64,000 nt of DNA. It comes from Pachypanchax playfairii. Taxonomy: Eukaryota; Chordata; Actinopteri; Cyprinodontiformes; Aplocheilidae. Where the stretch lies: contig SSNP01000042.1 of NCBI GenBank assembly GCA_006937955.1, positions 1,464,918 to 1,528,917 on the forward strand. The letters are read 5' to 3'. How positions within the stretch are numbered: the stretch's first letter is position 1; every line of letters starts with the position of its first letter. A model generated the notes under the pieces. It did no database searches, was not told the origin of the DNA, and saw nothing but the letters and a program-made list of their open reading frames with translations. A program made the translations under genes and the position numbers. Below, one piece after another: positions 39,747 to 52,800 of the stretch.

Positions 39747-40337
39747 TTAAAGAGGCCATTTTATACAAATTTCAGGACTTTGTGGTTATTTCTTAAGTAT
39801 TAACCAGTAATATGAAACATTTTATATCTAAAAAACATCAGGAAACACTGATTAACAGACCTTTCAACCTGTCTGCATTAAAATTCGGGTGGTTCCGGCT
39901 TCTTCCGTCAGGCTGCTTCGACAGCAGCTCGTTCATATTCATTATTCACATTTGCTGGACTCTGATTGGTTAACAAACTAGCCTATGAGAGCAAGGTATA
40001 CTGTTTCCTGCCCCTCTGCGCATGGCAACATCAGACGTCGTGTGTTCCTGTTTGCTACATTATGCTACAGCTTTTAGCAGCAGCATGCTAGACGTGGTTT
40101 CAACTGCGGGAGCTGCCGAATACCAACGAACAAAGGAGTTGTGATGAAACAGATACAGGCTGTTTGGACTCGGGAGAACTCGGGTGTTATCACCACCTGT
40201 GTAGTTTGAGAGATTAAAACTGAAAGAGAAGTTGTTGACCTGTTTTCACACCCACTATGAAGGTAAGAACACCTGTGGAGCTAAAATATTCAACAGAAAC
40301 CTCAGAAAAACTGTTTTTAATGGAAGGACCTCTTTAA
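39747..40337. mobile_element. TTAA-flanked inverted-repeat element
   Basis: Left end TTAAAGAGGCC and right end GGACCTCTTTAA are inverse to each other over about 11 bases with further weaker similarity inward. TTAA is at both edges; length 591 bp; no transposase ORF. The interior is CpG-containing, unlike its AT-rich surroundings. Confidence 0.55.
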
Positions 40338-43300
40338 GTGGATGAATTAGAATACAAATAATTTTACTTTAAGCCAAAGTAGATCAAGTAGAACAAATAA
40401 TATGTTCCTACAATAAAGACACGTCATGATTTCAGTCTCTTTTGTTTTTGTCACCCAGATCACTTGGTAATATTAGCTTACAACCTGTCGTTGCATTTTT
40501 CTTTTCAGACCATTAGTCTTTCCGAGCACACATCCATTTGGGGATTGATGACTGAAGTGATATAGTAAAGGAAAGTGGCCATTTATAGAACCTCAGACCA
40601 GATTGCTTGAATGGGTGAGCAGGCACAGATTTTTCTTCATCTCAGGTTCTGACGATTACTTTCCTCTCATGAGCCGCACGAATGAGAATTGATTCTCTTA
40701 AAAGGCTGTCCAAGTCAACACATATCCTGCAGAGAGGAGTTCAGACGCCACAGAGACAGAAAATGATCGCATGGTGGAGCGTCACAGATTTCTACCGGGC
40801 TGTAATTATTTCCAGATTGGTCTTTCGGAGTGGAAACAAGATGAGTGTGATCTGTGGGTACACGAGAGGTATTTGGGAAATAAAAAGCAGAGAAGAACCA
40901 CATAAGCAGTTCCTTTCATGACCTTTTGAAACCCACAGAAATCCCACTGTGATATTGTTCATTAGTTTCAACATCAATGTGACACTGTGTGCTGAAAATA
41001 GCTTTTAAATAAAGACGCCCACAGCAGTCTGCCAGGACTCAGATAATAAACCCACCTGAAATTAAAGCTCATACAAGAACAATAAAGAGGAAGATAATGG
41101 AGAATGTTTGGCTTTTGATTGAAATCAGAGGAGGGAGCAGTGAGAGCTTTACTGTAGCTACAAAATGTAACATTTAGTTTCATCTTTCACACATTTCAGA
41201 TCGCAGGAAATTCCAAATCAAACGTAAACTATCATTAGTTACTTCAGTATTTTTGTTTTTTGTTTTTTTTATTGCCAGAGGAGCAAATTTGTTTCAGAGA
41301 CAGTAAAATCCTGATAAACTGCTCCTGGATATCTGAATGTCTGTAGATGTTAAAGGAACTGATTCCTCAGAAAAGATTATCAGAAATTAGGTTATTTAAT
41401 AATAAAAATAATAATAATAACACAATAAAACTAGCACAGATAGCACCCAGACATTTCTCTCACTATCTGGAAACAAATGGTGATAAAATCATAGTGTGAT
41501 GACAGTAACCATCTCATTTTTTTCTAAAGTTTTCATCTCCAACACCTCCTGAAATGAATATTAAATCTCTTCCTAAAAATTGACAAATGTTGCATCTGCA
41601 GACAAGATGACATCAAAATATTTAATTTGAATTTAATTGATTTTTTTAGTCCCCAAGTGAGACCATTGGTTTCTACTTATTTATTTACTTTATATAGGTA
41701 TTTCTGACCTTCAGCTTTTCTCAACTTAATTTTCACTCATTTCCACTTTTAGACACAACTAGCTGCAGTCATTTCAGTCCAGAGTAGCACTCTGCAGCAG
41801 TTTATGATTTATGCGTGCAGGACATCGGTTTCCAGGTGGTGCCTGAGGGTGCAGTGACAGGTGCGAACTCCAGGTAACTGACGTGATGCAGTGAGACAGG
41901 GCGATGAGTCACCTCGGCCTCAAGTGAGCTCCCTCGCTTTAACCTGCAGCAGCGGCTCCTGAACGATTATCTATTTATAACCCTCCCACAGCAGTCCCAC
42001 AACCACTGACAGACACAGATATCTGTCTTCGTCTGAGCTCCTTTTTTGGCTCAGAAGCATTTCGGAGACGTGATGCAAAAATCCTCCGCTGTGTAATAGA
42101 TGGTTTAATAGGTTTAATGGACTATCTTAAAGTGGAAAAGCTCTAACATTTGCTGCCTGGTTCATGACACATCAAAGACATCAAACTCTGGTACTTTTCT
42201 GTACACCTAATTGGTGATTCATCTTATTTGGCTGAAAGTATCGAGTGTGAATAAAATCCTGCAGCACACTGTCAAGTCAGGCTGACTCATTATACCTGCA
42301 AAGACAATCCTCGGGATTAAGAAGTTCTAAAAAGTAAATGAAGATTTTCTTTCTTAAATAGTCTCAAAGTAAATTTGGACACGTGTTTGTTTAGAAATCA
42401 ACAAATCAGCTTCAGCAGAAAGGTTTGTTTTCAGGTGAAGGACTCAACCAGATGATAAACTCTATTTGACACTCACTGCATTTGTGTGTAACTACCAGTG
42501 CTGGGGACTGTTGGTACATCAACACCCCCCCCCCCCCCTTTATTTACTGGCATGAAACATCCAGAAAAACTGTCTGGAGTCAAGCTCCTTTTAGTGTTTC
42601 TGGAGATGTAAGCAGGTAGTAAATCAATTTCCTTTAACATCCTACTGCTTTTATCTTTATCAGAGATCAGAGCTTATGAAACACCAGAAGTTCTGAAAAT
42701 TTAGGATAGGTACCTGACTTCTGTGACATGTGGGAAATAAACAGACAAGAAAAGGTTTTGAGTTCAATTTGCTTCTATGAAAGAAAAAAAGAAAGAAAGC
42801 GAGTTCTAATTTCTCCACATGATTTCCCCTGGAAACGCTTGTTTACTTGCTGTTTGGTTTATTTTATCTTGAAGAAGAAGCTGTGTTTTTTTATTCCTTT
42901 CAGTATGAGGTTTTATGCCATGCCTCCAGGTCTGAAAGGAGCTCCTGCTTCTCTTCCTGCCAAACTCTTCTTCTTCTTCTTCTCCAGCTTTAGCACCTGG
43001 GTCTCACACTGCAGGGGAAGAAGTCTGACCTGTTTGGATGAGTTTCTCTCACAGCACCTGATGTCTGCAACAGCTGCAAAAATTATGATAAACACTGACA
43101 AAGCTGGTAAATAATCACTTCACTCACAGAAACACAACAAATGTGAATATGAAACATTATTTTAGATTTTTAATTAAGATTAATAGCTTGTGAGATGAGA
43201 TGTTCACAAACCATGAGAGGGATCAATAAGGATAGCAAAGAAATAAAATAAAAATAACAAGTTTGTAAGTAAGTGGTTGGTTCAAAAGCAAAAGGAAACC

Positions 43301-43717
43301 ACAGTTTGATCTCAGGGGAGTTTCACGAAGATTTATCCGTTTTCACTGCAGTTCAGTAACACCTGACCAATCATGGCCTTCGTTAAAGTTTCATTTAAGT
43401 GAAAGGTTTATTGTATCCTTGCCAAAAACTTGCTAAAAGTTTGCAAAGAAACATCCAAACAATCCTTTTGGAAATAAATCCTAACAAGATGAAAATAGAA
43501 CATTATTACTGCAGTGAACAAAGCTGTGATAAAAAACAAAAATAGTGCATAATTTATTGGAATAAAACACCTTTAAACCAGCCGAGAACAGAACTGAACA
43601 AATCACACTGTTGGCTTTTATTGCTGCTTTTGCAACAAGAATGTTTTAGTGTTAGAAGGAGAAAAAGACTCATTATACACACAAGAATTCTCAAAACAAT
43701 TTCCTAAACGTACAAAT

Positions 43718-44206
43718 TTAAAGCAGAACTAAGTAAGTTTTTTCACCTCAATAAATGTTTTCTAGAGTCCCTGTGGGGGTAAACAAGGACTTGGCGGGGT
43801 GATTCGTGGGTCCCTCCCCTCCCTCCGGGGTCTGTGTCCTGAAAGCAGCACTTGCAACTTTCAGTGGATCGGACCCGACTAATCTCGCGAGAACAAACCT
43901 GCTTTACGGCACTCACACTCACGTACATAAATACAAGCATGAAGCCCTTGCCGTTGTTAGCAACGCCACCCTTAGGAGAGCAAAGATGACAATAATACTC
44001 ACCTGTCGAGACATTTTCTTGGTTTTGTTTTTCTTTCTTCTTGCAAAAGCGTTCTCTGCGCGTTGTTGTTGGGGGGGCGGCGGCGGGGTGGAGGGGGTCG
44101 GGGGGGGGATTGGGGGGTCTGCGGCGGGGGAACGTTACGACAGTGAGCTTTCACAGGGGACCAGTAGGGGGAGAGCGAGAGCAAAACTTACTTAGTTCTG
44201 CTTTAA
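43718..44206. mobile_element. TTAA-flanked inverted-repeat element with perfect 24-bp ends
   Basis: The left end TTAAAGCAGAACTAAGTAAG (continuing TTTT) is exactly inverse to the right end, which reads AAAACTTACTTAGTTCTGCT then TTAA. Length 489 bp, GC-rich interior with G runs (44070-44130) and no transposase. The perfect ends suggest a fairly recent insertion. Confidence 0.8.
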
Positions 44207-47200
44207 AATAGCTTTTCTAAATAAATCTTTAGTTTGGCTCATTTTGAAAATCAGGTCATCTTATTTAGCAAATAGCTCAAACATCTCAACCAGGGTCACC
44301 GAATACAGCTACGGTGTAAACAGTGTAAATAACCCCATCAACAGCAAGTCAACAGTTAGTTTTTTGGGTTTTCATTCATTAAGCATGACACTTGTGGCTT
44401 AAAATCAAGCTTTAAATACATAAATATGTCTAAACCTGTAAATATTGCAACATTTTGATCAAATCAGTTTCCCTACACTGGCCTGTTGGGCTGTTTTGGT
44501 GGTTAGAGATGCTTTATTGGCAGAAACGTTTAGCTAAACAGGAAATAATGTAAAGGATGGAGATGTGGGAAAAGCTGCTTAACCCCCTCCTTCCTTTTCT
44601 GGGTAAAAGCTGTCTAGGTCAGATCAAATTAAATGGTTTCATACATTCTCTGCCAATCCGATTAGGCCGATTAATTCCCAAAAGTGTTCAAATGATTAAA
44701 GCTGGTTAATGGAGCTTAAGGAAAGTTCCTGCTATCAGAGTTGGCTGTGATTTCGAACAGAGTCTGGGAAAAATCAATATGAAAAATAACAACAAAAACA
44801 CGTTCTGCATTAGGTTTGGCTTTTAGTTAATTACAAATATTGCAGATTTTGACCCAAAAATCTCTTTGTTTCTCAAAAACCTTTGAGGATGACAGCTGGT
44901 TGACAAATATTGCACTGAAAAAAAAAGTATGTTGAATTTATTTAATTTTATTGTGTCGATAATTCGGCCTGATCAGAATGGGTCAGACAAACATAATGTT
45001 CTGTTTTAGCTTAATTTTTTCACCAATTTATTGTGTAATCTCAAAGTATTTTATTATTTCTTGCAAAAGAATGAAATTTAATGACTGTTGCACAAACTTG
45101 AAGCTGTAATAAACTCCATGTTCACATGAAAAAGAAATAAGTTGGGTTGAATTTAACCCTTTGCACAACAAAGAAGATGTGGTTTGTAACATGCATCAGT
45201 TCAAATAATATATTTAAAGCTACTCCAACATTTTCCAGATGTTGATGCCTTTAAAGACAGTTCCTGTGTCTCCTGGTTCATCAGCTGGAGTTTGTTCTTT
45301 GTTCTTTGTTCTTTTCCAGCTGCAGGTTCTACAGTGACCATCCTGATGGCATCAGTGCTTCATTCCAGCAGACAAATGTACACAAAGACAAAGATAAAGT
45401 GAACAGGCAAAGTAACAATATGGCTCTAGACACTGTAAGGTGAAAGTCAGCAAAGGTAAGTCTATGAACAGGGTTAGTAATGACACATGTGTGTTCCATA
45501 ACATGAACCCCACAACACACAAGGCCTCCAGCCATCAGGGTACCAGGCTCTTGACCCCCGCATGTGCTCCAATGCCACAAAAAATTTTCACCAAACCCAC
45601 TCTGATCCCCGATCCTCCCCAAGAAGGAAAACAAAATATCACATGTTCAGCTCATTAATTGTGCTCTCCCTGCTGATCACACTGACTCTGATAAATCTTA
45701 CCTGTTTGTCACTCAGTCATCGATTCAGTTCATGGCAAAGAGCTCACGTATCTGTCCAGTATCTTCTTGAGCAAACCGAAACTTCCCGCAACCTCCCTAA
45801 GATCCTCCATCCTCCTCACGCCATCCACACCTCTCTACTCCACCCTGCCACGCCATCCTCCGAGGGATCCTCCAGCTGAACCCGCAGCTCGGAGTTCCCA
45901 CAATATAACCACCTGCCGTGTTAGCGTGAGCTGCTAACAAAGACTTTTTTACACACGACCCTACTAGTCACATGTCGGGAAATCCCTATGGCAAGCAAAA
46001 AGGTCAAAAATCGCCTCATATCCCCGGCAAACTCCACAGTACCAGCCTTGCTGTGCTGGACTGTTCACCGTCTTAGGAAACCCACAATGATGCCCGCTGC
46101 TCTGCAGCTATTGGCTGGTAGATGTAAACAAAATGCCACGTCATGTCCGTTAAAATAAATGTTTTATTAATTTTTACTTCAAATATGATTTCTAAAGAAA
46201 ATGCTGTATTTTCATTCTACAACCCTCTAAACACCCCGTGGAGGCATTATTTTGATAAAAATATTGCTTTTTATGAAAAAATTCCATATTGCACCTTTAA
46301 GGTAACATACTTTTACAAAAACCTTAAATAATGACAAAAATCTACAGCAACTAACCAGCAGATGTTTCAGGTTTGTTTGGTTAGTTCAACCAGAAACCAA
46401 GTGAATCTTTTCAGCCCGTGTAATCAAGCAGAAGAATAAAAGAGGAGTGAAATAATGGAGGGAAATGTCAACAAAGAAACAAGTGTTTAGCTGCATAACA
46501 CTCGTAAGCTAGCTAATTTAAAATAACTCATATAAATACTCAAACAAGTGACCAGATGGCTGTTTTCATACAACATGTATGTGCTCACCTTCCTGAACAT
46601 AAATGTAAATTAGATAAACTCCAGTTTCGTCAGGGGCAACATGTAGCACGTGTTCTTATATCATGGTTGTTGGAATCTTTTTAGCTTATACTGTTTCAGA
46701 GAGACCAATGACATTTCCAGGTACCCTATAGATTCATTTCCCTTTCTGGTGGTGACCAGACACAATTACAATGATTTGAACTTTTCAACTCAGTCACTTT
46801 CAGTCAATGCGAGATACATTCAACAGTCTCCACAAACAGCTGCAGTTGACTTGATTAAATCTTGTTTATCCGAGAAACATGTTTCAGTTGTGTCGCATCG
46901 GCTAAATTCATTTTTTGCAAATACAAAGACTCGCCATTCCCCCCTTTTTTTTTTCTCCCAGTGTGCATTAGCTTCGTGGTGACACAAAGCCTAAATATAG
47001 AGGAGAAAATGGAGCAGAAGAAAACGGCTGAGAGGACTATAAATATTCACAGCCCATTTAAAGAAGGCTGACAAAATATGGTGTTAGGAGAGACTTAGTC
47101 TTATGATAAACTTTTCTTTAATTTGACAACATGAGCTTAGCCTGAATAATTTGGACAGATGTTTCATGTTTCTTTGTGTGTGTGTCAGAGACTGAACGGT

Positions 47201-48119
47201 AAGCAGGTTAGTGGAGGTTTTCTCCTCACTCAGCCTGCTCTCCCTTTCTTTTCTAATATACTCATCTCCCGAGGGAGTGGTATCCATCACTGAGACGGCT
47301 GCTGGGATGTGCCATGTCGCCTCATGCATGTGAACACAAGGTGACTCAGGGAGCGATGTGTGCCCGGTCTTATGAATGCAGCGCCATGTTTTCCCCATAA
47401 AGTGTCCATCAGCACCTTAATGCATCTCCCAGTGAAAGTGACAGAGCCTGGGCTTGCACATTATTAACTCCAGACATTTTTATGAGCCTGTAGAACAGAA
47501 TGCTTCTTCTGAATAAGATATACATCCATTGTGCAGTGGCTGTATCAGTCTTTTAGTTTTTGGCAAGTCACTGTTTTTAGTGAGGCTAAACGTGCCTGTA
47601 AGGCTGTGAACGTTTTTAAAAAATGTTTTGCCAAAGGATCAAAATGACTTAGGCTTAAATTTCCTGCATGTAATCTGTTATGTCACGTGTTTACTTGAAC
47701 GGGAACTACGTTTATGTTATGTAAAACTGCTATAAATGGCAGAATGTGATCAGAAGAGAAAGGTGGAAGGCTCATGAGAAATGCATGAGATTTTTCTGAA
47801 ATATTTAACAATTATAAATGTGCAGTAAATTTGGTTTAAATCTGGAATGAGTGAGGAATCATGTGCAAAGAAGGAGAGTCCTGAAATGGTGCACGAGTGT
47901 GTTTAGAAGGTTGTTCTTTCAGTGGGCGTCCTCAGTGTGGGAAGAACAGAAATATATCAGATATGAGTCTGCAAAGTGGCTCACTTGCTCCAAAATAAGT
48001 GGCCATCTCAGGAGCCCAATCTCAGAAAAGGACTTTCAGCTTATGCAAGAACCCTTGGGTGTGTGGGTGCTTAAAAACAGCTAAACAGAGGAAAGCGCAC
48101 AAGCAAGTTTAGAAATCCG

Positions 48120-48440
48120 TGTTCGCGCCACCCACAGCCAATCATTTGACTGGATTCAGCTCCATCTCTGTCCGAGTCTCTGCTGTGCGTAAAATCTACC
48201 TGCCGGACGCATCTGCGCTGCCATGGCACCCGAGGAGGCTCCGCGTGCAAAGTCCACTCTCACACCCACGGAATAACTTCATTTTCTTCTCGGATGCCGT
48301 GTGTTGCGCCGCGATGGCAGTTGCACTAAAAACTGACCATGATCTGAAGTAGGATGGTCGCTGCGTCCTTCCGCTTCCATCCACTCAGCCGCGCCGAGAA
48401 ACGATGCTGAGAAAATCAACTGGAAGACATTCTCCGACAA
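48120..48440 (+). promoter_or_regulatory. syndig1l promoter and non-coding first exon
   Basis: A CCAAT box at 48138-48142 is followed by a CpG-containing stretch that ends in a good donor (GTAAGA at 48441). The matching acceptor (TTTTTTCCCAG ending 49818) lies 64 bases before the syndig1l start codon. The leader has upstream ATGs, including a complete 12-codon uORF at 48314-48352 and an ATG at about 48401 whose frame crosses the splice and stops before the main start. The transcription start is not determined; these uORFs would be expected to lower translation. Confidence 0.5.
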
Positions 48441-49882
48441 GTAAGACTGATATGCCAAATATATTCTTATTCTAGCAGCATGCACGCGCCTTTAACATGG
48501 GGTCATTATCTAACTATAAAAGAAAGAGATAAACATCTCACTCACGATCAGTTGTGTTTTTAGTTTTTTTTTCATTCACGTAAAGCGACATTATGTCACC
48601 ACAACAGGAAAAACATTGTATTACGTGCGTGTGGGCTTTATTAATTATGGAGTGTGAGCGCTTACTCACGTGCGCTAAGTGCACTTCTTGTGTCTGATGA
48701 ATAATTTGGGGATCTGTAATGTGATTTTCCTTGTCTAATGGGGTGTGTAATGGAATTCCTTGTTATCTGGACTCTGGCTCATCCAGAGAAATGTGAAAAT
48801 GGACACACGGTGCTGAAGATACTCAGTCTGCATCTCATCTGTGTGTGTGCATGTGCTTGTTAGGGAGAGTGTGTGTGTGTAGGCTCAGATTCACCCTCCA
48901 GCCCACATTAGTCATGCTTCTCCACAGCAAATAACTGTGAAATCTTGAGCGACTGCATGAGGTTTAGCTCTCTGGGGGTCAGGGGTTGCAAAGTTCTGCT
49001 GTATCCAACCCTGAAGTCTGTAATTCTGACCTTTTTGTTCCCTTTTTTTTTTCTTTTGACATGTTTCTAAATTCAGAACTCGTACTTCCACTAATTGAAT
49101 GCTTCTGCCTGTGTGGCTGTTATCTAGTCTTATTATTAGGTAATGGTTGAGAGATAAATTTGCCAGATTAGGTTTGGCAGGCCAAGATGAACTGGCTGCC
49201 TGAGCTTGTTTAGATGTGGCAAATCCATGCTGGTGGATTTGCCACACAAAATATCCCATTTGTCTAGTCAAATTAGAACATGCCCAGATTGCATCTCATT
49301 GGCAGATTTGTTGCCTTAGTGACAGCATCGCTTGACAGTCTCTCTGTTGTTTTACTTTTGACATTTTTTAGAAATTCATCATATAAAAATAAAACATTTT
49401 TAGTTGTTTTGTTCCGTCAGATGATTTAAATTCGTACTTGTCCAAACAGAGCAGCACCTGCCACACTCGCTTCACTTTTCAACCTTCTGACGGATATTTT
49501 TCCTACATGTTTATGTGAAACTGGGGGTAAGTGATGCAACAGTTGAACATACAGCAGATGGTGATTTCATGGCTCAGGCTGCTGAGAGCTTGTGAGAGGA
49601 ATGTCGATTGCCAAACAAAAATGAAACATTTCTTTTGCACTGAACTTCTGGTTTCATACTCTCATCACACCATCTTATTTTTGGATCAGACTGTATCGCC
49701 ATTAAATTATACGGCAAAGAATGAGCCATGGTGTGAAATAACAGCTTGTCATTTTGACCCGTTTTACCTTTTATTATTCAAATTTGGTTCTAACTCTACT
49801 TGACATGTTTTTTCCCAGCTGCCAGAAATTCTTTGGACTCCCTCCTTTGATCCAGTCGAACGTCTGAACCAGTCCTCAAATA

Positions 49883-52800
49883 ATGGAGAGCCTCAGTGAG
49901 CTCCAAAATCCCCTGCTGGATAAAACCAGCAGACATACAGTCAACATCGACTACCAGGGTTTCCAATGTGACTACCCGAGCCAGCCGTATCAGGACAGCC
50001 TAATTGGCTACTACTACACCAGGACGGGCAGCACGCACAAGACTCCACAGTTCCTGGATGCAACGTCTCTTCATCTAGCGGTGGAAGCATTTTGCAGACC
50101 CAGTTTCATCCTGTTCAAGGACAACGTCAGTCTTCACAGTAAGGACTCAAAGAGCGAGAGCTTTGAGACCACTTTCACAGAGAGCAAGGATGTTGTTTCA
50201 GATGGAATTTCCACCGAAAACACAGGGGAGAGCACACAAGGAGAGAAAGACGCGAAGATCCAGACGGTGTCGTACGAGGTGGAGGATGATCATTGTCCAG
50301 AGTACGAGGTCAGAAATCACACTGGAGTCAAATGTGTACAAGAGTGAATATAGTGGATTATTTATCTCAGGTCACAAATAAACAAGTTTAAATTAAATCA
50401 AGCTGCTTGGAGTCCAAATCAATTAAATTCATTCCAGTGTCATAACAATCCAATTTAGATTAATTGTGTTCATAAAATAGTCTATAAAAGTCAAACAAAG
50501 CAGAGTCAGGGCTGAACTGTGCTCGCTCAAATGCGGACAAAGATAGAACATTAAAGTAGAAGACCAGAAATACCTGAAAAGATTCAATAAAACAGCTTTT
50601 ATGTGAGAATATACCCAATATAAAACTACTCCTATCCAATTCTTATCAATTTTCTTGCATCCGGTCTAATTTTTGAACCTCGGTGTTACAGTCAGATCCC
50701 GAACGAAAACAAAACCATGAAAGTGAATTATTTTTACAGCATTTGAGAGAGTGGCTGTGATTTTAGATGTTCTTCCTTGTGTCTGTCAGGGCCATCTTGT
50801 CACAGAAACTGAGTCATAGACGATTACATTTTCTGTTCTAATAGACTGCAGGTGCAAATTCACTCTCACTTTCTACCTTTTCCCAGATTAGAGAGGTCTC
50901 TTTTGCTGGAGGTCTGTAAGATTTCATCGAGTGTGATAGGAAGATTTTGTTTCATTAATTTACAAGCAAATTATTTTACCCAGAGAATTATTTTATAGTT
51001 CTTTCTCCTTAAAGAAGAAAAGAAAGAAACAGCAGCAAAAAGAGCAAAGTCTTTCGAGAAGTGGTGAAAATCTAATTCAACTAGAGACCCGAAACACTTG
51101 AAATAGCCACGACTTTGAGCCAGAAGATGAAGAAGTATAGCACCCTAACTGAGTTGATGATGGTGCCAGCCCCCGTCACTCGGAGGCCTGGCAGATGGAT
51201 TGAGACATTGAAACAAGCTCCATTAATGCCATGAGTAATGTCCTGCTTTGAGAGTATTAAGTGAGACACAGCTGATGTATGGCTGTTGTAGCAGGTGAGC
51301 CTCCAGCTAAAGTTATTCTATGTCAATTAAAAAAAGAAAACACACACACACAAGTAAATCTGATGAATAAAGCCGGAGTGATGAGTTGGGTTTCTAGCTG
51401 GAAAATGAGCCACAGTGTTTCTTTACTTTCCTCTCTGTGTGTGAGTCTCAGTGGTACAATTTCTGTTTCATAAATCCTAAAAACACTCAAACAGTGCCAT
51501 ATGTACAGATAAATAGTGGGATATTTGTCACTGGAAAGACGTTCACAGCTTTGGGAATAAAGTCAAAGTAAACAGAGCAAAGCTAAGAAAAACCTCACGT
51601 GTGCCCTAAATCTCCAGAAAAGAGTTTGCAACCATGTGTGGCTGGATTTTACCTGGTGGTTCAGCAGTTGTGTACAAGCAGCAACCAAATTGAAAATAAA
51701 AACCCCTGCAGCTTGTCTTTGTCACCAGGTGTTTGACATGTGTGTGACAGAGGAGAAACAAATTGCAGGTAACAAAGTAACAAGACTCTGGGCATGATTC
51801 CACAGAAGGTGCACGAGTCTATGTGTGTGTGTGTGTATGCAATGCTGTGGAGTGGACTATCCCCTCCCAATGCTAACGAGGCCTTGGAGAGAGCTGTGAC
51901 AGGGTTGTTAAAGGCACTGTGCCTCAGTGGAGCCCCATCAGTTACACAGACAGATAAGACTGAGGGAGACTCGGGCTTCAGCCGGACTGTCAGTAGGACT
52001 GAATGCAGATTACTCTTGTTTTCACTCACAAGTTTATTTGTGTGATGTTAGATAATTCAGCCAGCCAGCTGTCCAGGTAGATGGTGTTCATAAAGCAGAT
52101 AACAGTTTCTTCAGATAATAAAGTTTCCTCCCATGAATGCTTGTTAAATAGCTCTAATTGGATCTGGATCTTCTGAAAGATCAGAAGTCACAAGAGAAAT
52201 TGTGTACAGCACGCTTAGAAATGTGTTTCTCTATCTGCTTGAGTGCTTCCTCACTGCATTCTTGCTTTCCTGACTGTTCTTTAATTACCTGTGAAATGGC
52301 TGGATGAGGTCCTGCCTTACTCATTGATTTTTGTTTTGTGTGGTGTTTTTTTTTTTTCCTGCTTTGTTCGATCCCTGAAGGCACCAAGACTCACAAATGA
52401 AACCTGCTGCTTATGGTGGGAGCTATTTATTCAGGCAAACATCCTCTCAGTATCCTAGACAGCTGTAAAAAAAAAAAAAAAAAAAAAAGAAATGTATGGC
52501 CACTTTCTCTTAAAGGTCACCCACACGGTCACATTTTCATTCTTGCTGCTGGCTCGACAATCCTAATATATTCAGAGTGGCGTCTGAATCTATCATTCAT
52601 TAGCCTGCTCAGAACCCTTGGCCTTGAATCATAACACTAAGGAACAGTATAGGTGGGCCTGGTGAGCACACCCAGTTCTGAAGGATGCAGGTTGCATTGG
52701 GGGGAGGAGGGGGGGGTCTTTCAGGCTGGAGACACCATTCAGTACATAAATGACACTGTCTTCTTGCTGTTTCTCCTGTCAACTCATGATGATAGAACGA

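Larger units (their letters stand above)
35170..48119. other. Gene-poor stretch between rasgrp1 and syndig1l
   Basis: No gene could be built. It contains a SINE-like copy (38.84-39.07 kb), two TTAA-flanked inverted-repeat elements (39.75-40.34 and 43.72-44.21 kb), a C run (about 42525-42538), and a CpG-containing segment at 45.5-46.3 kb ending CATATTGCACCTTTAA that looks like one end of another transposon. Segments near 44.64-44.72 kb and 47.24-47.55 kb have the look of conserved non-coding elements, which would need alignment to show. Confidence 0.5.

Noticed and set aside
42913..43101. Minus-strand lysine/glutamate-rich ORF near 43 kb as an exon of the unknown 35-kb gene
   Set aside because: The charged run comes from a TTC microsatellite and no donor follows in a usable frame.
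43806..44195. 129-residue ORF with glycine-rich tail
   Set aside because: It coincides with the interior of the 43.72-44.21 kb inverted-repeat element; the glycine run is just its G-rich tract.
45300..45320. TTTGTTC tandem units before a CCAG, considered as an acceptor
   Set aside because: No open frame with protein-like content follows; it reads as a short tandem repeat.
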